Below, one piece after another: positions 43,435-55,305 of a DNA stretch of 64,000 bases (its first letter is position 1; every line of letters begins with the position of its first letter). Below the pieces are notes generated by a model. That model was not told where the DNA came from and did no database searches. It worked only from the letters and a program-made list of their open reading frames with translations. Source of the DNA: Dryococelus australis (taxonomy: Eukaryota > Arthropoda > Insecta > Phasmatodea > Phasmatidae). The DNA lies in contig CM056998.1 of NCBI GenBank assembly GCA_029891345.1, positions 173,934,332 to 173,998,331 of the forward strand, in the 5' to 3' direction. A program made the translations under genes and the position numbers.

Positions 43435-44865
43435 CCTATTCGCATTATTTACAGAGCAATTCGAAAAAATGGCAACGTAATAGAGGAAACAAACAGGTCG
43501 TACATAACATGTTTCTGCCCGTTTGCCTATTGGTGTGAACAGGGTGTGTCCTTGACCATCGAGGAGTGTGACAGTCTGTTTCACTGTATACTGCGCATAT
43601 ACTGTATTGTGATTGTAGCCTTTGGCTATGAGATGTAATAATTGTGTTACAATACCACGTATATTTTTCACAGGAAAAGAATATGCCGATACGGCCTTTG
43701 ATACCCAACAATGAAGTCCGATAGTATATTATTTTACGTCACCCCTCAAATTTTCGAATTAGTCTATAAATATCGGGAATACGACCCACATGCATGGGGC
43801 CGCAGTAGCTGAGAGGTTAGTTTTTTTTTTTTTCTTGGCAAGCCAAAGTCCGGTCACGCATTTTTCTTATTGCCCCGTACCTGTGCCCTTTCTGGGTAAT
43901 ACAGAAGCATGGAAAGTTCATTTTTTATTTATTTTCTTTTATTTGATTACTTTATTTTCTCATTACAGTCTTTATGGATTGCAATTTTATATAATATTAC
44001 CACTATCTACGCCCAGTTGCCAGGAAGATGAGAGTGGCGCGGTCTCCCCTCTTTCCATCCAGACCCCCCTAGCAGCCTAGTGGTCAATTTCCTGACATTC
44101 TATTATACTGATGAATACATTATGCCTATATTGTGGCACTAAATTACTACTGGCGGCAACACACATTTGTATTGTACACACTAGTGAAAAAATTTGCAAA
44201 CTAATGACACATTTAAATACCTGACAATTCCACGGTTTCACTTAAATAGATCGTTAATAAAGTAATCAGGCCCATGGCCAATTAAATTTCACATTAAGCG
44301 GAAGGATATAAATTGAGAAACAAAGGTAGATACTAAACAGAGGTTTAAACAATTCTCAAGCCTATAGAGGATGTTAGAGGTCCATGTGCATATTTTTTAT
44401 TAAGCCTTTACTTACCATCACAAAAATAATTTACAACAGAAATTCCGGCCAATATGTAAAAAATAATTCACTTTGAAATTTTAAAAGACAATACTCCTTG
44501 GTTTACTTACGTCAGTAAACGAGTATACAGAAGAGTAAATGTTCTGATTACAGTAGGTTCTTACTAGTTTTAAAGCTACAAATTTCTGCACTCAACGTTT
44601 AAATAATTTCCGGAGCCGCTTGTCTTTTAAGTAATGCTTACTTTTCTATTATTGTTGTCTAACATCCCTGGTTTATGTCGGGAGACTAATCGGAGAACGC
44701 ACTACGAAAGAACCTTTACTTACATGTAAATACGACTCATCCCTATCGAAACTTTACCAAGGATTAGTGATCTGAATTTCTTTGCCAAAGATGCTCTGAA
44801 GCAACCTCTCAAAAATCAGGAAACTCGTTAATGGCGCTCTCTACTTCACGTTTTACCATTTTTCC
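43435..44865. other. AT-rich intergenic DNA with a truncated SINE head
   Basis: GGGGCCGCAGTAGCTGAGAGGTTAG at 43797-43821 is the start of the main SINE head, broken by a poly-T run directly after. CAAGCCAAAGTCCGGTCACG (about 43841) may be a box B remnant. Apart from this, no feature is recognised to 44.86 kb. Confidence 0.5.
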
Positions 44866-45200
44866 TTCCTGGGGCAGCGATGGGATACTGGATAGATCAC
44901 TCGAACTCCCACCACGAAGAACCTAAACTATAACTGAGGGAAACATAATGGACATTACTCGCTGGGTTTTTTCAGAGTGTTCCCGTTTCCCCACCATCAC
45001 CATTTCATTCCATCGTTGCTTCATCCCCACTTCAATTCTCCCACATTGGCGTTGAAAATCTCAGCTGTTAAGGCGCCAGTCTGCCTGGAGGCCTTCTCTC
45101 TATTTGAGGTAGAAAAAACGGAGGCCATAAGGATTAAAATGCCACGCACATCAAATGCCCCATAGCCGCTAAGGACAAGGCTCTCGCCATACCGCTTGAT
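44866..45200 (+). mobile_element. Possible diverged SINE or TE fragment
   Basis: GGGGCAGCGATGGGATACTG then GATCACTCGAACTCCCACCA resembles a decayed tRNA head. GTGTTCCCGTTTCCCCACCA and CATCGTTGCTTCATCCCCAC resemble the main SINE body. The similarity is weak. Confidence 0.35.
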
Positions 45201-45471
45201 GACATGACACTTTAAATAGTACCGTTATAATTTTTGGGGGGAAAGTACGTGGCAAAGCTTCAGCGCAGGACCTTCGATTAGTTCTGTATGTACCTGACTC
45301 ACAAATTTATTGGAAAAGCCGTTTTATTCTTTGTTGGATTGTTCCTAATTGTCTCGCCTAAATGTTCCTACATCATATCAGGCACGAATTTAATAGTTCC
45401 ATTTTTTTTAAATATGTTATATAAACACTTCGTAGTGCAGAAGTTCTTATCATCCCTTTCACCCCCTGGGT

Positions 45472-45725
45472 CCGAGGTGGTGTGACGGCTAGGATGCTCG
45501 CCTCCCACAAAACCGAACCGGGTTCCAATCCCGATGGGGTCGCTCGCGGATTTTTGCACGTGGTAGTCGTACCGGGCCATGCCGCCGGTCGGCGTGTTTT
45601 TTTAGGGACCCCAGTTTCCGTCCCAGTTCCCCCCGTTCTTGCATTCCGGTGCTGCTCCATACTCACCTCTCTTCACCACCATCGGCTCTGAAGACCTCGC
45701 TAAAGGCCGTTAACATCTCTCCACT
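45472..45725 (+). mobile_element. tRNA-derived SINE, plus orientation, just upstream of the WAP-type gene
   Basis: Head GGGTCCGAGGTGGTGTGACG with GGCTAGGATGCTCGCCTCCC (box A region) and GGGTTCCAATCCCG (box B). Then GCGGATTTTTGCACGTGGTA, GTGCTGCTCCATACTCACCT and CATCGGCTCTGAAGACCTCG. It ends near 45725, about 145 bases before the TATA box of the gene at 45.9 kb, so it could influence that promoter. Confidence 0.93.
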
Positions 45726-45868
45726 ACGTTCCCCCTTCCCCTCGTCAACGCGCTCACGCCAAGAGACATTGAGTAACTGAGGGGCGAGGGTGTCGTCACT
45801 CCTTTATCGCTGCCACAGCCACGTGAAGACAGCGAGCTGGCCGTGTCCTATCAGGATGGACGCCGGGG

Positions 45869-45876
45869 TATATAGG
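45869..45876 (+). promoter_or_regulatory. TATA box of the WAP-type peptide gene
   Basis: TATATAGG in a GC-rich setting (GCCGGGGTATATAGGACCC). The start ATG is 39 bases beyond its end, leaving room for a transcription start near 45895-45905 and a 5' leader of only 10-20 bases. Confidence 0.6.
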
Positions 45877-45914
45877 ACCCGCTGGAGGTTCTGCACAGCA
45901 CTGCACTCGCTGCA

Positions 45915-48900
45915 ATGTCCTGTAAGTTCGTGCTCCTGGTGGCGCTGCTGTTGGCTGTCCTGACGCCGTGGATGGAAGCCCTAGCGTATCCGAGAGAAGC
46001 CAGGCAGGTGCCCCTATCCCCACGGACTTGGCTCCTGCATGCATTACCTGCAGGAACGACTACAACTGCCCGGGCAACCTCAAGTGTTGCCGCACTCGCT
46101 GTGGTGGGCGCATCTGCCAGAGACCCAGGTGGCCAGATTGGTCCCGGTCAGGTAAATATACCAGGAGAAACTCCAAGTTTAGTGTTTTAACACGCCACAT
46201 ATTTATGCACATTCAAGACATAGCTGGGAAAGTCTATTACTCGCCAGCTATCTCCAATGAAATTTCGCGTTGACAGTGATCCAGTGACACTTTCTAAATA
46301 AAATAACACTAGATTTATTTATTTACCTTGGCACTTAATTTAAGGTACCCTAAATAAAATCACATGTTTCCCAAAAAGCATTCATTTAGGCTATTTTGGT
46401 TTTGCAGACTTAAATAAAGCTTTGTCTGGTAATTGCAGAAGTGCATCATATCATAGCAAAATTTCTTCAAATTACTCTGCAATCAGGCAAATATCTTTTG
46501 CGAAATTATTTATTTATTTTTAATTCTACTATATAATTTTTCAAATACTTCATAAAATTTGCTTTAACTTATACATGGAGAATAAAGTGTGTTAATTAGT
46601 TATATCATTAATGTGTTATTACAGTCACAGACTGTAATAAGAAATAATTACTACTCTGCAAACGAAGAAGTACGCATATGCATTTTTACTTGGACAACAA
46701 AACAAAGGTTTTATTAATTTTTTTAGATACATTGTAACAAAAGGCTGTGGTCAGATTCAGCATTACGATCAATGTTGGCTGGTATTGTAAGCTTTTGTCA
46801 TCAAGATATCGACAAACACAGAAGATACATGTCGTACCTGTCTCCTCTCGAACAACATTTCTGCTTGTTGTCTTATGTACAGTTCAATGGAAGGGAGCCC
46901 TAACATACATCTCTACTTACAGTTTTTTTTGCGATGTTTGCATTGATAGCAATCAAACTAGTTTGCTGTTCGTTTTTTTTTTTTTCGTTTTATACATATA
47001 GTAATTATAATAGGCTTAATCGTTGGCGCCAGAACCATCGTTCGTTAGGGTGTATTGGGGAAAGAAAGGGGGTGAGCAAGATAATGTAGATAATTTGACA
47101 TCCCTAGTGCTACATAAAGCTTCCCTTCCTAGTACATACTTTTTATTACAATTGTTTGCACACGCGTGTTGCTTTCTATGCACACATTTTACAAATATAT
47201 ATTATACAGTAAGAAATTACTTTGTAATATTATTCAGTGATTTCCAACGTTTGCTATGTAATTTTACGCAATCTAAAGTTTCTACAACGTAAAATCTTTG
47301 AAGCCTCCTTAGAATTAGAGAAAGCAAATTCGCCAATTTTCTCCCCCCTTTCGACGCCTCTGGGCGTAATAATAAAAGAATTTTAATACAAAAAAATAAA
47401 TAAACATTGGTACCATTGTGCCTATAATAATGTTAAGTAAATTGTATGTGTTTCATGTAACAGGATATGCAATGGGTGAAAAAACTCCCACTGAGCAAAG
47501 TGCGAAGAGACTACAATTCCTCTTTTCAACATTCGCAATTGGGAATCGTGCCGAACGACGTCGCTGGTCGGCGAGAGTCTCGAGTATCTCCTGCATCCGC
47601 CACCCTAGCATTCCGGTGCTGCTCCATTTCCACCTATTTTCACCCTAATCGGCTCTCAAGACCTCGTTGTTAAGAGCCACCTTAATCTCTCATATCTCTC
47701 AACTCACCTGTATTTGTAAGTGGAGTGGAGATGCTCAACAACGGGAGCGGATAAGTGTGAAACGAGGTGAGTATGAAGCAGCGCTGTAATGTAAGGCCGG
47801 GGGTAACGGTAGATCTCCGAGAAAAACTCGTCGACAAGCGGCATCGTCCGGCGGGAAGTGAGCGCCCTAACCGCTATACCAACCGCGAACCCCATCTGTG
47901 CTTTAAATATTTTCGGAAAACACAACAGAGCCAAACTATATACACCGACGCATTTCATTGCTAAAACTCAGCTTTACCTTAGATAATTTGAACAATCCAT
48001 TCATTTAACGGCTGTGTAACTCAGCATGGCCTGAGGAGAATACACTTGTTTCAGGGAAATTTTAATCACATAACAATAGGTGGTATATTGCCCCTCGTAT
48101 ACCTGAAGCTCGAGAAGAATTTCAGCTGATAGTGAAAACTGGCTTATTATAAATGAGCCATTGGATAGATTTTTGCTAAGAATAATGCTGTTATTAGAAA
48201 GTACTCGTTTATATTTTTGCACTGAGCTAGTTACATATTTAGTGATAGATAATTAGAAAGTAAACGAAGATAATATTTAAATAGCCGCTCGCCATGATAT
48301 AACAGAAAATAGATTCAGAAAACCATAAATTAAGTACTATACAGTACCATAAGTCCATCGTAAATTGTTGATAAACTGATACTTAAAGCTTACTATTGTA
48401 GGCTATAAACCTTAAAGGGGTGCTTCTTCTAATGAAACTTCTACGCAACGCAGAAAATATGAATTTTAATTTAGAAACAGCGTAATGTTAGACTAAAATA
48501 ATAAATATACTGAATCATGAGAGCTTTTCTAAGTACTTCTGTGAGGGTTTGAGCCAATGTCTTACGTTTTGTAAATACACTTCAGATAAACTGCATTGCC
48601 ATGAATTTGTACTTTCAAAACGTACATGATAAGAGTGCAATATTTATAACCATTTTTAATAATGACATTTATACTACTTAATGCCATTATATGTTATTGA
48701 ATTTATACATATATGTGAGGAATGTGAAATAAATATTAATTTTGATTTAAAAAACCTTTTGATAAAGAAACAAATTACTTGCATTATAGTAAATAATACA
48801 TTAATACCTGACTTCTTTCTTTAAAATACGTCGGTATTATTTGGTATCCTTAAATGTATTTACTTAATTATTTTTGTCAACCCAAAACTTCCCGGATAAA

Positions 48901-48980
48901 ATTAGTCCAGATAAGAATGAGATAAGAATCTAACATTTCCTTCTCTATGTGTTTCAGATGGAGATGGAGATGATGACTGA
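45915..48980 (+). CDS. WAP-type (whey acidic protein-like) cysteine-rich secreted peptide gene, two exons, frame break in exon 1
   Basis: Exon 1 (45915-46151) begins with a signal peptide, MSCKFVLLVALLLAVLTPWM then EALAYPREARQ. The mature domain is in the adjacent frame, from about 46005: IPTDLAPACITCRNDYNC, then PGNLKCCRTRCGGRIC. The C-x5-C-P-G-x2-K-C-C-x3-C-x4-C core is that of WAP domains, here with seven Cys; a classic domain has eight. Exon 1 ends in TCAG|GTAAAT. The acceptor TTTCAG|ATGG at 48957/48958 continues in phase into an acidic tail DGDGDDD and a TGA at 48978-48980. The 2.8-kb intron holds two SINEs. Single-WAP peptides of arthropods are usually secreted antimicrobial or protease-inhibitor proteins; that role is inferred. 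Signal and domain differ by one base of frame: an assembly error, a null allele or a pseudogene. Confidence 0.7.
47525..47702 (+). mobile_element. SINE, 5' truncated, plus orientation
   Basis: Starts inside the body (CATTCGCAATTGGGAATCGT, then GCCGAACGACGTCGCTGGTC). It continues CATTCCGGTGCTGCTCCATT, TAATCGGCTCTCAAGACCTC and TAAGAGCCACCTTAATCTCT. The tRNA head is missing. It is intronic to the WAP-type gene. Confidence 0.85.
47755..47900 (-). mobile_element. SINE, minus orientation, internally deleted
   Basis: Minus-strand head GGGGTTCGCGGTTGGTATAG with GCGGTTAGGGCGCTCACTTC, then a jump directly to CGCCGGACGATGCCGCTTGT (box B region missing), CGGAGATCTACCGTTACCCC and GCGCTGCTTCATACTCACCT. 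Only about 50 bases separate it from the opposing copy. Confidence 0.85.
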
Positions 48981-49293
48981 GGACCAACCACGGATGTACG
49001 ACTGATATGAAAGTTTTGCCACAACACTATGCTCTGGGATTCTGACAATTAAATATATATTTTTTTTGACAGTATTTAATGCTCTATGATTCTGATTATA
49101 AATTAAATTATTAAAAGATTTGTGTGCTTCTAAAGCTTCGTTGTTTTGATATCTGATACCTAATTCACTCTTGCGCTGCTGTAATTATCTTTGTTTCTTA
49201 CGAGTTCACTCGCCTCATGACGTTTGAGTGTGTCAATTTACCTGTAGTCGACAGTCTTTCTTAAGTAGAAGGAAGGAAAATTAATAACTTTTT
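48981..49293 (+). other. 3' flank and UTR of the WAP-type gene
   Basis: After the TGA there are ATTAAA hexamers at about 49046 and 49105, each a weak polyadenylation signal. No further coding. Confidence 0.4.
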
Positions 49294-50079
49294 CAATGTA
49301 GTCCACTCTGGAAGAACTGTTATGCATTAGTGACGGGAATAGAAAAAGGGAAAAGAGTATTCGGATGTGAAAATTTTCTTAATACTCTTTGTAAGCAGAC
49401 ACCGCTCAAAAAATCCAACCATTTTAATATTACATCAACACGACTGAACGTCTGCGGTCGGTTGTGGTGAGACTACCCTTAAGTAATCCGACAAGAGCAC
49501 TAATAGGAAACTACTGAGGATTCTCAAACATTCCCACACAAACTCCCAATACCATCTGCCCCCCCCCCCTTTGTCGACTTCTACACAAAAATGAAAATTA
49601 TTCAGCAACGTACATTGTACAAAAGATAGAGAAACTTCAAATTGCTTAAATTATTTTATGATTTATTCACTATTTCATTACGTAGTAAAATATATAGCTC
49701 TCAGTTGTGACCACAGGTGGAAGGGTCACTTGGACGCATTGAACGATGAAAGAAAAAACCTATGTCAGTATATTTTCTAAATACATCTGGGAAAAGAAAT
49801 AATACTGTTCACTTTTCTGCCTTCCTTCAACATGCAAGCAAGTGTCTCTATTAGCCTGGGAGCACGACAGCGGAGACATTGAAAAGTAATAGCTAAGTAA
49901 TTTGGAGGGTTCAGAGTACAAGTAGATCATGCCCGTTCTTTATAATTACTGCAAAAATTCATTTTGGAAATAATTCTGACAGAAATATAATAATTGATTT
50001 CAGGTTCGAAATATTAATGAAGCTCTAGGCGGTGTTTAACCAGAAAAAGGAATGATTTGTATACTTACAGCACATGTTA
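49294..50079. repeat. Direct repeat copy B (right of the WAP-type gene)
   Basis: Same-orientation match to 41888-42803 (see copy A for shared phrases). A poly-C run (49558-49569) occurs where copy A has CAGTTGCCACTCCCCACCACCCCTCCC. The copies bracket the WAP-type gene at a spacing of about 7.4 kb. Confidence 0.85.
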
Positions 50080-51300
50080 ATAGTAGGGGCGCGCCGTTCT
50101 ATTGCACTTTTGATTAATCGGATTATAAATTTGATATCAAATTGATTGATCGGATTAATGATAAATTCAATTTTAATCCGAACAATTTTTCTAATCCGAT
50201 CTTTATCCTATAAAATAATATTGATTGATTGAGCCCATTAATTAAATTAAATTAATTAATCTCTTTTTTTTAATTTTGAATTTTGTGTGAATTGATGAGT
50301 GTATAGTTTGGTGCAAAAGTGAAACAAGAGGACTTCATTATTTATTTTTTTGTGGAGTGGCATCGTACATCTCCACCCTTGAATCTCTGGAGTTGCGCTG
50401 AGGTGTGATGTGTTGGGGAAGGGGTGTATATAGGTGTTGTGTAATATAAATTTTTTATATAACTGAATATTTCATTTGTCAGGCGACTGAGGGATAAGAT
50501 ACATGCAGCGAAATCTGATTATAGAGTGAAGTTATGGGGAAAATAACAACTATTTTGTTGAAAACTGAATTAAACGAAAAGAAAGGTGAATACAATTTAT
50601 GCTCACAACATGATTTTACTAACCCATCGTGTATGTGTATGATAGTAAAGCAAATCTGATTGTAGCCTGATTAACTATGCGATATGTAAGAACAAAATGT
50701 TCAAGCAAAGCAAATGAAATAAATATGAAACATTTACTTTAATCAAGCGATTAAAACGAGACAAATAATTAAAAATGAATTAAACTGATGTCGTCCCACA
50801 TGACAGAAGTCGCAAAACACAAGACAAATCAATTAAAATGAATTAAACAGAATACGTCGTACACGACAAAACTATAACGAATGAACCAGAAAATGTATAT
50901 TACCGAAATATATTTCAAACATGAGAATAAACAAACACAACTACGTGACTATCCTGGTGTACTAAAGAAATCAAGTAATGAGTTATATCTACAACGAATA
51001 AAAACTCGTAGCAGTATACATAAATATAATATATTTATATATATATATGAAGTCGTACTAGACACAATAGCATATCTCCCCCAAAACACGTACCTTACAT
51101 GTTTTTAATATAAGTCCACTCGGCTGTGAGGTTGGTGAAGTAATGACTCCAGTATAGGATTTGCGGCGACTTATAAGCTGTGTGCCGGGAACAACTAGAG
51201 GCAATTCATACTTTGACCGTCTGATTATAGACTAATATTTTGGCGAACTCCTCGAAATTAAAATAACTAAACATTAAGTCACAAATCAATAAAATTAATT
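50080..51300. other. AT-rich DNA with a short tandem duplication
   Basis: A TAATCCGAT/ATCGGATTA-rich patch lies at 50.12-50.23 kb. AAAATGAATTAAACTGATGTCGTC (50770) and AAAATGAATTAAACAGAATACGTCGT (50835) form a 66-base-period duplication. No gene is recognised. Confidence 0.45.
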
Positions 51301-51359
51301 ATTCCTGTTTACAAATTCACCGGTTTGTATTTCCAATGGAAGGTATTCGCAATAGCTTA

Positions 51360-52440
51360 CTAGACACACGCACCTCTAACACAACGTTAAATGTTTCAAA
51401 TGAAATTTAAAAAACGGCAGCAAGTAGTGAATCACAGCGAAAACACTTGCCATTTTCCAAGAATAAAATAATTTTGACACAATCTTCGTCGAAAATGTAT
51501 CGCCGTGAAAGTTTAACAATACTCATAGCGAACACGCATAGACCAGCTTCAGAAATCCACATTTACGAATACTAGCCAAATGAAAAATCGCACGGATTAT
51601 TTTAAAAAATAATAGCTGCACTCAACTACTTGACTAGTACAAAGGAAATGATAAAAAAATTAATTATTGAAAGAATTTACAAATCGATAAAAATTATTTA
51701 CTCGTATTTACACGTATTGTTTATAATTTAATACGGAACAATAACACAGACAAACGAAGTATATAATTTGCACGCTATTCATATGCATTGAGAATTATAC
51801 CTACAATGAAACTATTTCGCTACTAATTTACGTTATGTCTAACGAAATATGAAGAATTTCCAAAAATATTTCACTTAACATTTCACATGAAATTTAAAAA
51901 ACGTACAAATAAAGAATTCCCCTTGCAAACAAGTACTGAATCGCACATAAAAACTTACCCCATTTCCAAGATTTAAAAATAAAGGCATTTTTTAACACAA
52001 CTTCTGTTTAAGTTTAGCGAGAATCGCATCGCGTGCAGAACTTAATCCCTGAAAATTTTATCCAGACGTAGAATATATTAAAACGTTAATAAATGTACGA
52101 ACAATTTAAATTAAACAGTCCAGACACTTCGTTGAAGAAAACGATGGAATCAATACTAAGTTATGTAAATGTCTTAACACAAACGGCGTACCTACAAACA
52201 CAGTTTATTGTTCCGAAATATTTTAACACAACTCTTATCGAAACCTTATCACAATGAATGTGTAGCGAATCCCGTTGTTAACACTCGTAGAGGAATTTCT
52301 AAAACGGAATTCACACAAAAACTATTAGCGAATTTAATTTTACGAAAGTTAAATACGCAAAAACTTATGAAAATATTTTGCACTGTATTTTACGAAGGAT
52401 CTGGACGAGGTTTTGAACCCAGGCCTAGATAGTTGAAGAA
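51360..52440. repeat. Degenerate tandem repeat, period about 490 bp
   Basis: TTTCAAATGAAATTTAAAAAACGG..AAGTAGTGAATCACA (51391) corresponds to TTTCACATGAAATTTAAAAAACGT..AAGTACTGAATCGCACA (51882). Both are followed by CATTTTCCAAGA / CATTTCCAAGA and a TTTTGACACAATCTTCGTCG / TTTTTAACACAACTTCTGTT block. A further ATTTTAACACAACTCTTATCG block (52220) begins a third partial copy. The end at 52411-52428 (GAGGTTTTGAACCCAGGC) has a box B-like sequence on the minus strand. Confidence 0.6.
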
Positions 52441-54150
52441 AGCGCTTAACGAGAAGCATGGATAGCATTCAGGCGTACGGTGTGTCCGAAGTACACTAGC
52501 CTACTACCCTTCCAACGTCGCGTGAGATACCGCCAGGTTGCCGAATGAGGGACGGTGAAGCGCTAATCCCTAGAATAGAGGCAGGTATCCACGTATGCAG
52601 AGCAAGGGTTGAAAAAATAACTAATATGTCCTCTCTGGATTGTTGGCCGGCGAGGGCAGTTGGAAGATCCCGTTACACAGCTCCCTCCCTCCCACACCTA
52701 CCACAAGTGTTTGTTTGTACACCGCGAGCTCTGTCAGCCTGTCTCCCGAGCGGCTGGGAATTTGTACTCTCCTGGAGCATTGATAGTTTTCTGACGACCG
52801 TTTACCATACCCTCCAACTCAGACACTGGCTTGTTTTAAATCTTGTGCTGGCATCGAAATAAGAATTTCCACAAATACCGCTTAAAAATTATTTGTAAGA
52901 GTTATGTTCAAAATGATTTGTTATCTGGAAAGTTACAAGATAATTTAAGTTTAAAATGTATTCCATTTTCCAGGAAACTTACAAAAAAATTTAAGTTAAA
53001 TGTATATCCAGCAAACTTAATAATGTCTTTGTTTAAATCCCAGAGAAATCCAGGAAATTACAACAAAGAATAATATCGTACAAGACAAATACAAGAGATA
53101 TTTTCACTAAATAAATCCTTAGGCGATTCAAATACTTTTTAAAATGTAATTTAAATATTGAAAGAACGACGTCGTATTTAAAACAGAGGTCATTCGATTT
53201 AAGTAATATAAGTAAAAGGTTTTACGTATGGAAAATGTACATATTTAGATTTTCGAATATTTATGCGTAGCAGAGAAAGTATGTATTTTGCGTGTAGATT
53301 TCTCTGAAAATTTACTTATAACTTATATTCCTATACAAGATTTTCTACTACGCCATCGTACACGAAAACATAATACAATCTCATTGAAGTTTATCCTGAT
53401 ACGATAAGTTCCAAATTTATTGTAAACAAATACTATCTCATATTGAAATTTTATTTTCCTGTAATTGATTTGAATTATTAAAACCATGTGTGAATGGTGT
53501 AAGAGTTGAATGTATAAACATGTTTCTCTCTTTCACGAACAAGGAAGAGGGCTGAGTGCTGCCTTGCGCAAGAAATACAAGTTTCTCACTTAAAGACAAC
53601 CAACAACATGCTAACTGTTACCTGAGGATAATGGCTTTGAAGGATGAACTGTTTCACTGTTGGTCAACAATACCACTGAGAAAACGTTCACACTTACCAT
53701 CATTTTTCGGAGTTCTCTGCAGGAATATTATATGTCGGTTTTTAAAAGAATTTCATAAATAAACAAATTTTAAACATAATATAGAATAATCTTCTTGTAG
53801 TAATTAAACTATAAATACTTCATCATTCACAGCCATACAAAGATTAATAGTGTAAACATACTATACAATAAATTTACGTTAAAAATTAAAAAAAACTATT
53901 AAATAACAAGATATATATTTATTTTATCATTGAAATATATTTATTCACAAAACAGAAAATATCAAAACATATAGAAACAAATCGTTAACAAGCTCTTTTT
54001 TAAAGACACATAAAATCCATCTTTATAACTGCTTGTTTAAAAGACATTTGTTAGTTACATTTGGGTTAAAGACATTTCTTTAAAAAAATTAATTATTTTG
54101 TAAAAATTATTATAAAATCAATTACAAGAAAAATACTATGTAAACTGCAC
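52441..54150. other. AT-rich intergenic DNA, nothing recognised
   Basis: A moderately GC-rich patch at 52.50-52.75 kb has short open frames without motifs. The remainder is AT-rich unique sequence. Confidence 0.45.
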
Positions 54151-54965
54151 ATAAAATCATTTTAAAATTGAAAATCACTACAAACTTTAAACTGGAGAAA
54201 AAAATCACATTATTAGTCGATTTTCCACCATGTTAAATCAGAAATCATTTTACGACTGAAAATAATTACAAATTTTAGATAACTTTATGTCATATTACGT
54301 CATAAATCATCAAAAACTGTACAACTGGAAAAAAATCATTACAGTATTTTACAACTGAAAATAACTTATGCCAGAAATTATTAACAAATTTCCACCATGT
54401 TATGTCAGAAATCATTTTACGACTGAAAATCATTAAAAACTTTAAACTGAAAAAATATTACATCATTTAACTATTGAACATCATTACAAACTTTAAATTG
54501 GAAAAAAACATCACATCATTTTACGATTGAAAATAATTATAAACTTTCTACCATGATATTTCAGAAATAATTAAAAACTTTAAAACTTTAAAAACTTTTC
54601 ACCATATTACAACTGAAAATAACTCTATGCCTGATATTCTTAAGACATTCCGCCATGTTACATCAGAAATAAATTTACCACTGAAAATCATTAAATACAT
54701 TAAAACGAGAAAAAAAATCATATAATTTTATGACAAAAATCTTTACAAACTTTAAAACTGTAAAAACTCGTAACCATATTACAACTGGAAATCATTAAAA
54801 ACCTTAAAACTGTGAATTTTATGACCGTAAATCATTTCAAATTGTTCATCATATTATGCCTGAAATCATTTAATCCTGAAAAAATGTAATCATTTTAAAT
54901 CTGAAAAATCATTACAGCATAATACATCTGAAAAACTTTAAAAATTTAATTTGTAATGGAAAACA
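54150..54965. repeat. Degenerate AT-rich tandem repeat (AAATCATTxxAAACTTTAAACTG units)
   Basis: Irregular recurrence of three phrases: GAAAATCATTACAAACTTTAAACTG-type, TTTCCACCATGTTATGTCAG-type (54226, 54399, 54547 and 54648) and ATCATTTTACGACTGAAAAT-type (54246, 54412 and 54514). Together they fill about 800 bases. It is an old minisatellite, directly left of the 55-57 kb coding-like repeat. Confidence 0.75.
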
Positions 54966-55305
54966 TCATCACTACAATTTCCGCTTAGAGACAAGACTTA
55001 AACTCAATTTACGTCTCTTTAGAGGAGCAACAGGAGGTGGTGGTTGAGGTCATGCGGGTGATATCGATGACAAGATAGGATTATACATTATTTGTTGAGG
55101 CGAATCTGTAAAAGAAGGAGGAGGAGGTGGGGAAATTAAATTTTGTTGTGTTGATTCCGGCGATATCATATCGGGGGAACGTAGTTTTGGAGCAGGTGAA
55201 GGACAAAAATTGAAATTTAAAAATTATTCCAACTCATAAAAAAAATCAATGTCATAATCCTCTAATTGCGCACCATTTAAGGGAGCAACAATTAAGTCTA
55301 AGGGC

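Larger units (their letters stand above)
46152..48957 (+). other. Intron of the WAP-type gene
   Basis: Begins GTAAAT and ends TTCTCTATGTGTTTCAG with a pyrimidine-rich tract. It is AT-rich and contains SINE fragments at 47.53-47.70 and 47.76-47.90 kb. No other exon was recognised within it. Confidence 0.6.

Noticed and set aside
45998-46042. A GT...AG 45-base micro-intron to explain the frame change in the WAP-type gene
   Set aside because: Too short for an animal intron, would remove conserved cysteines, and does not restore the right frame.
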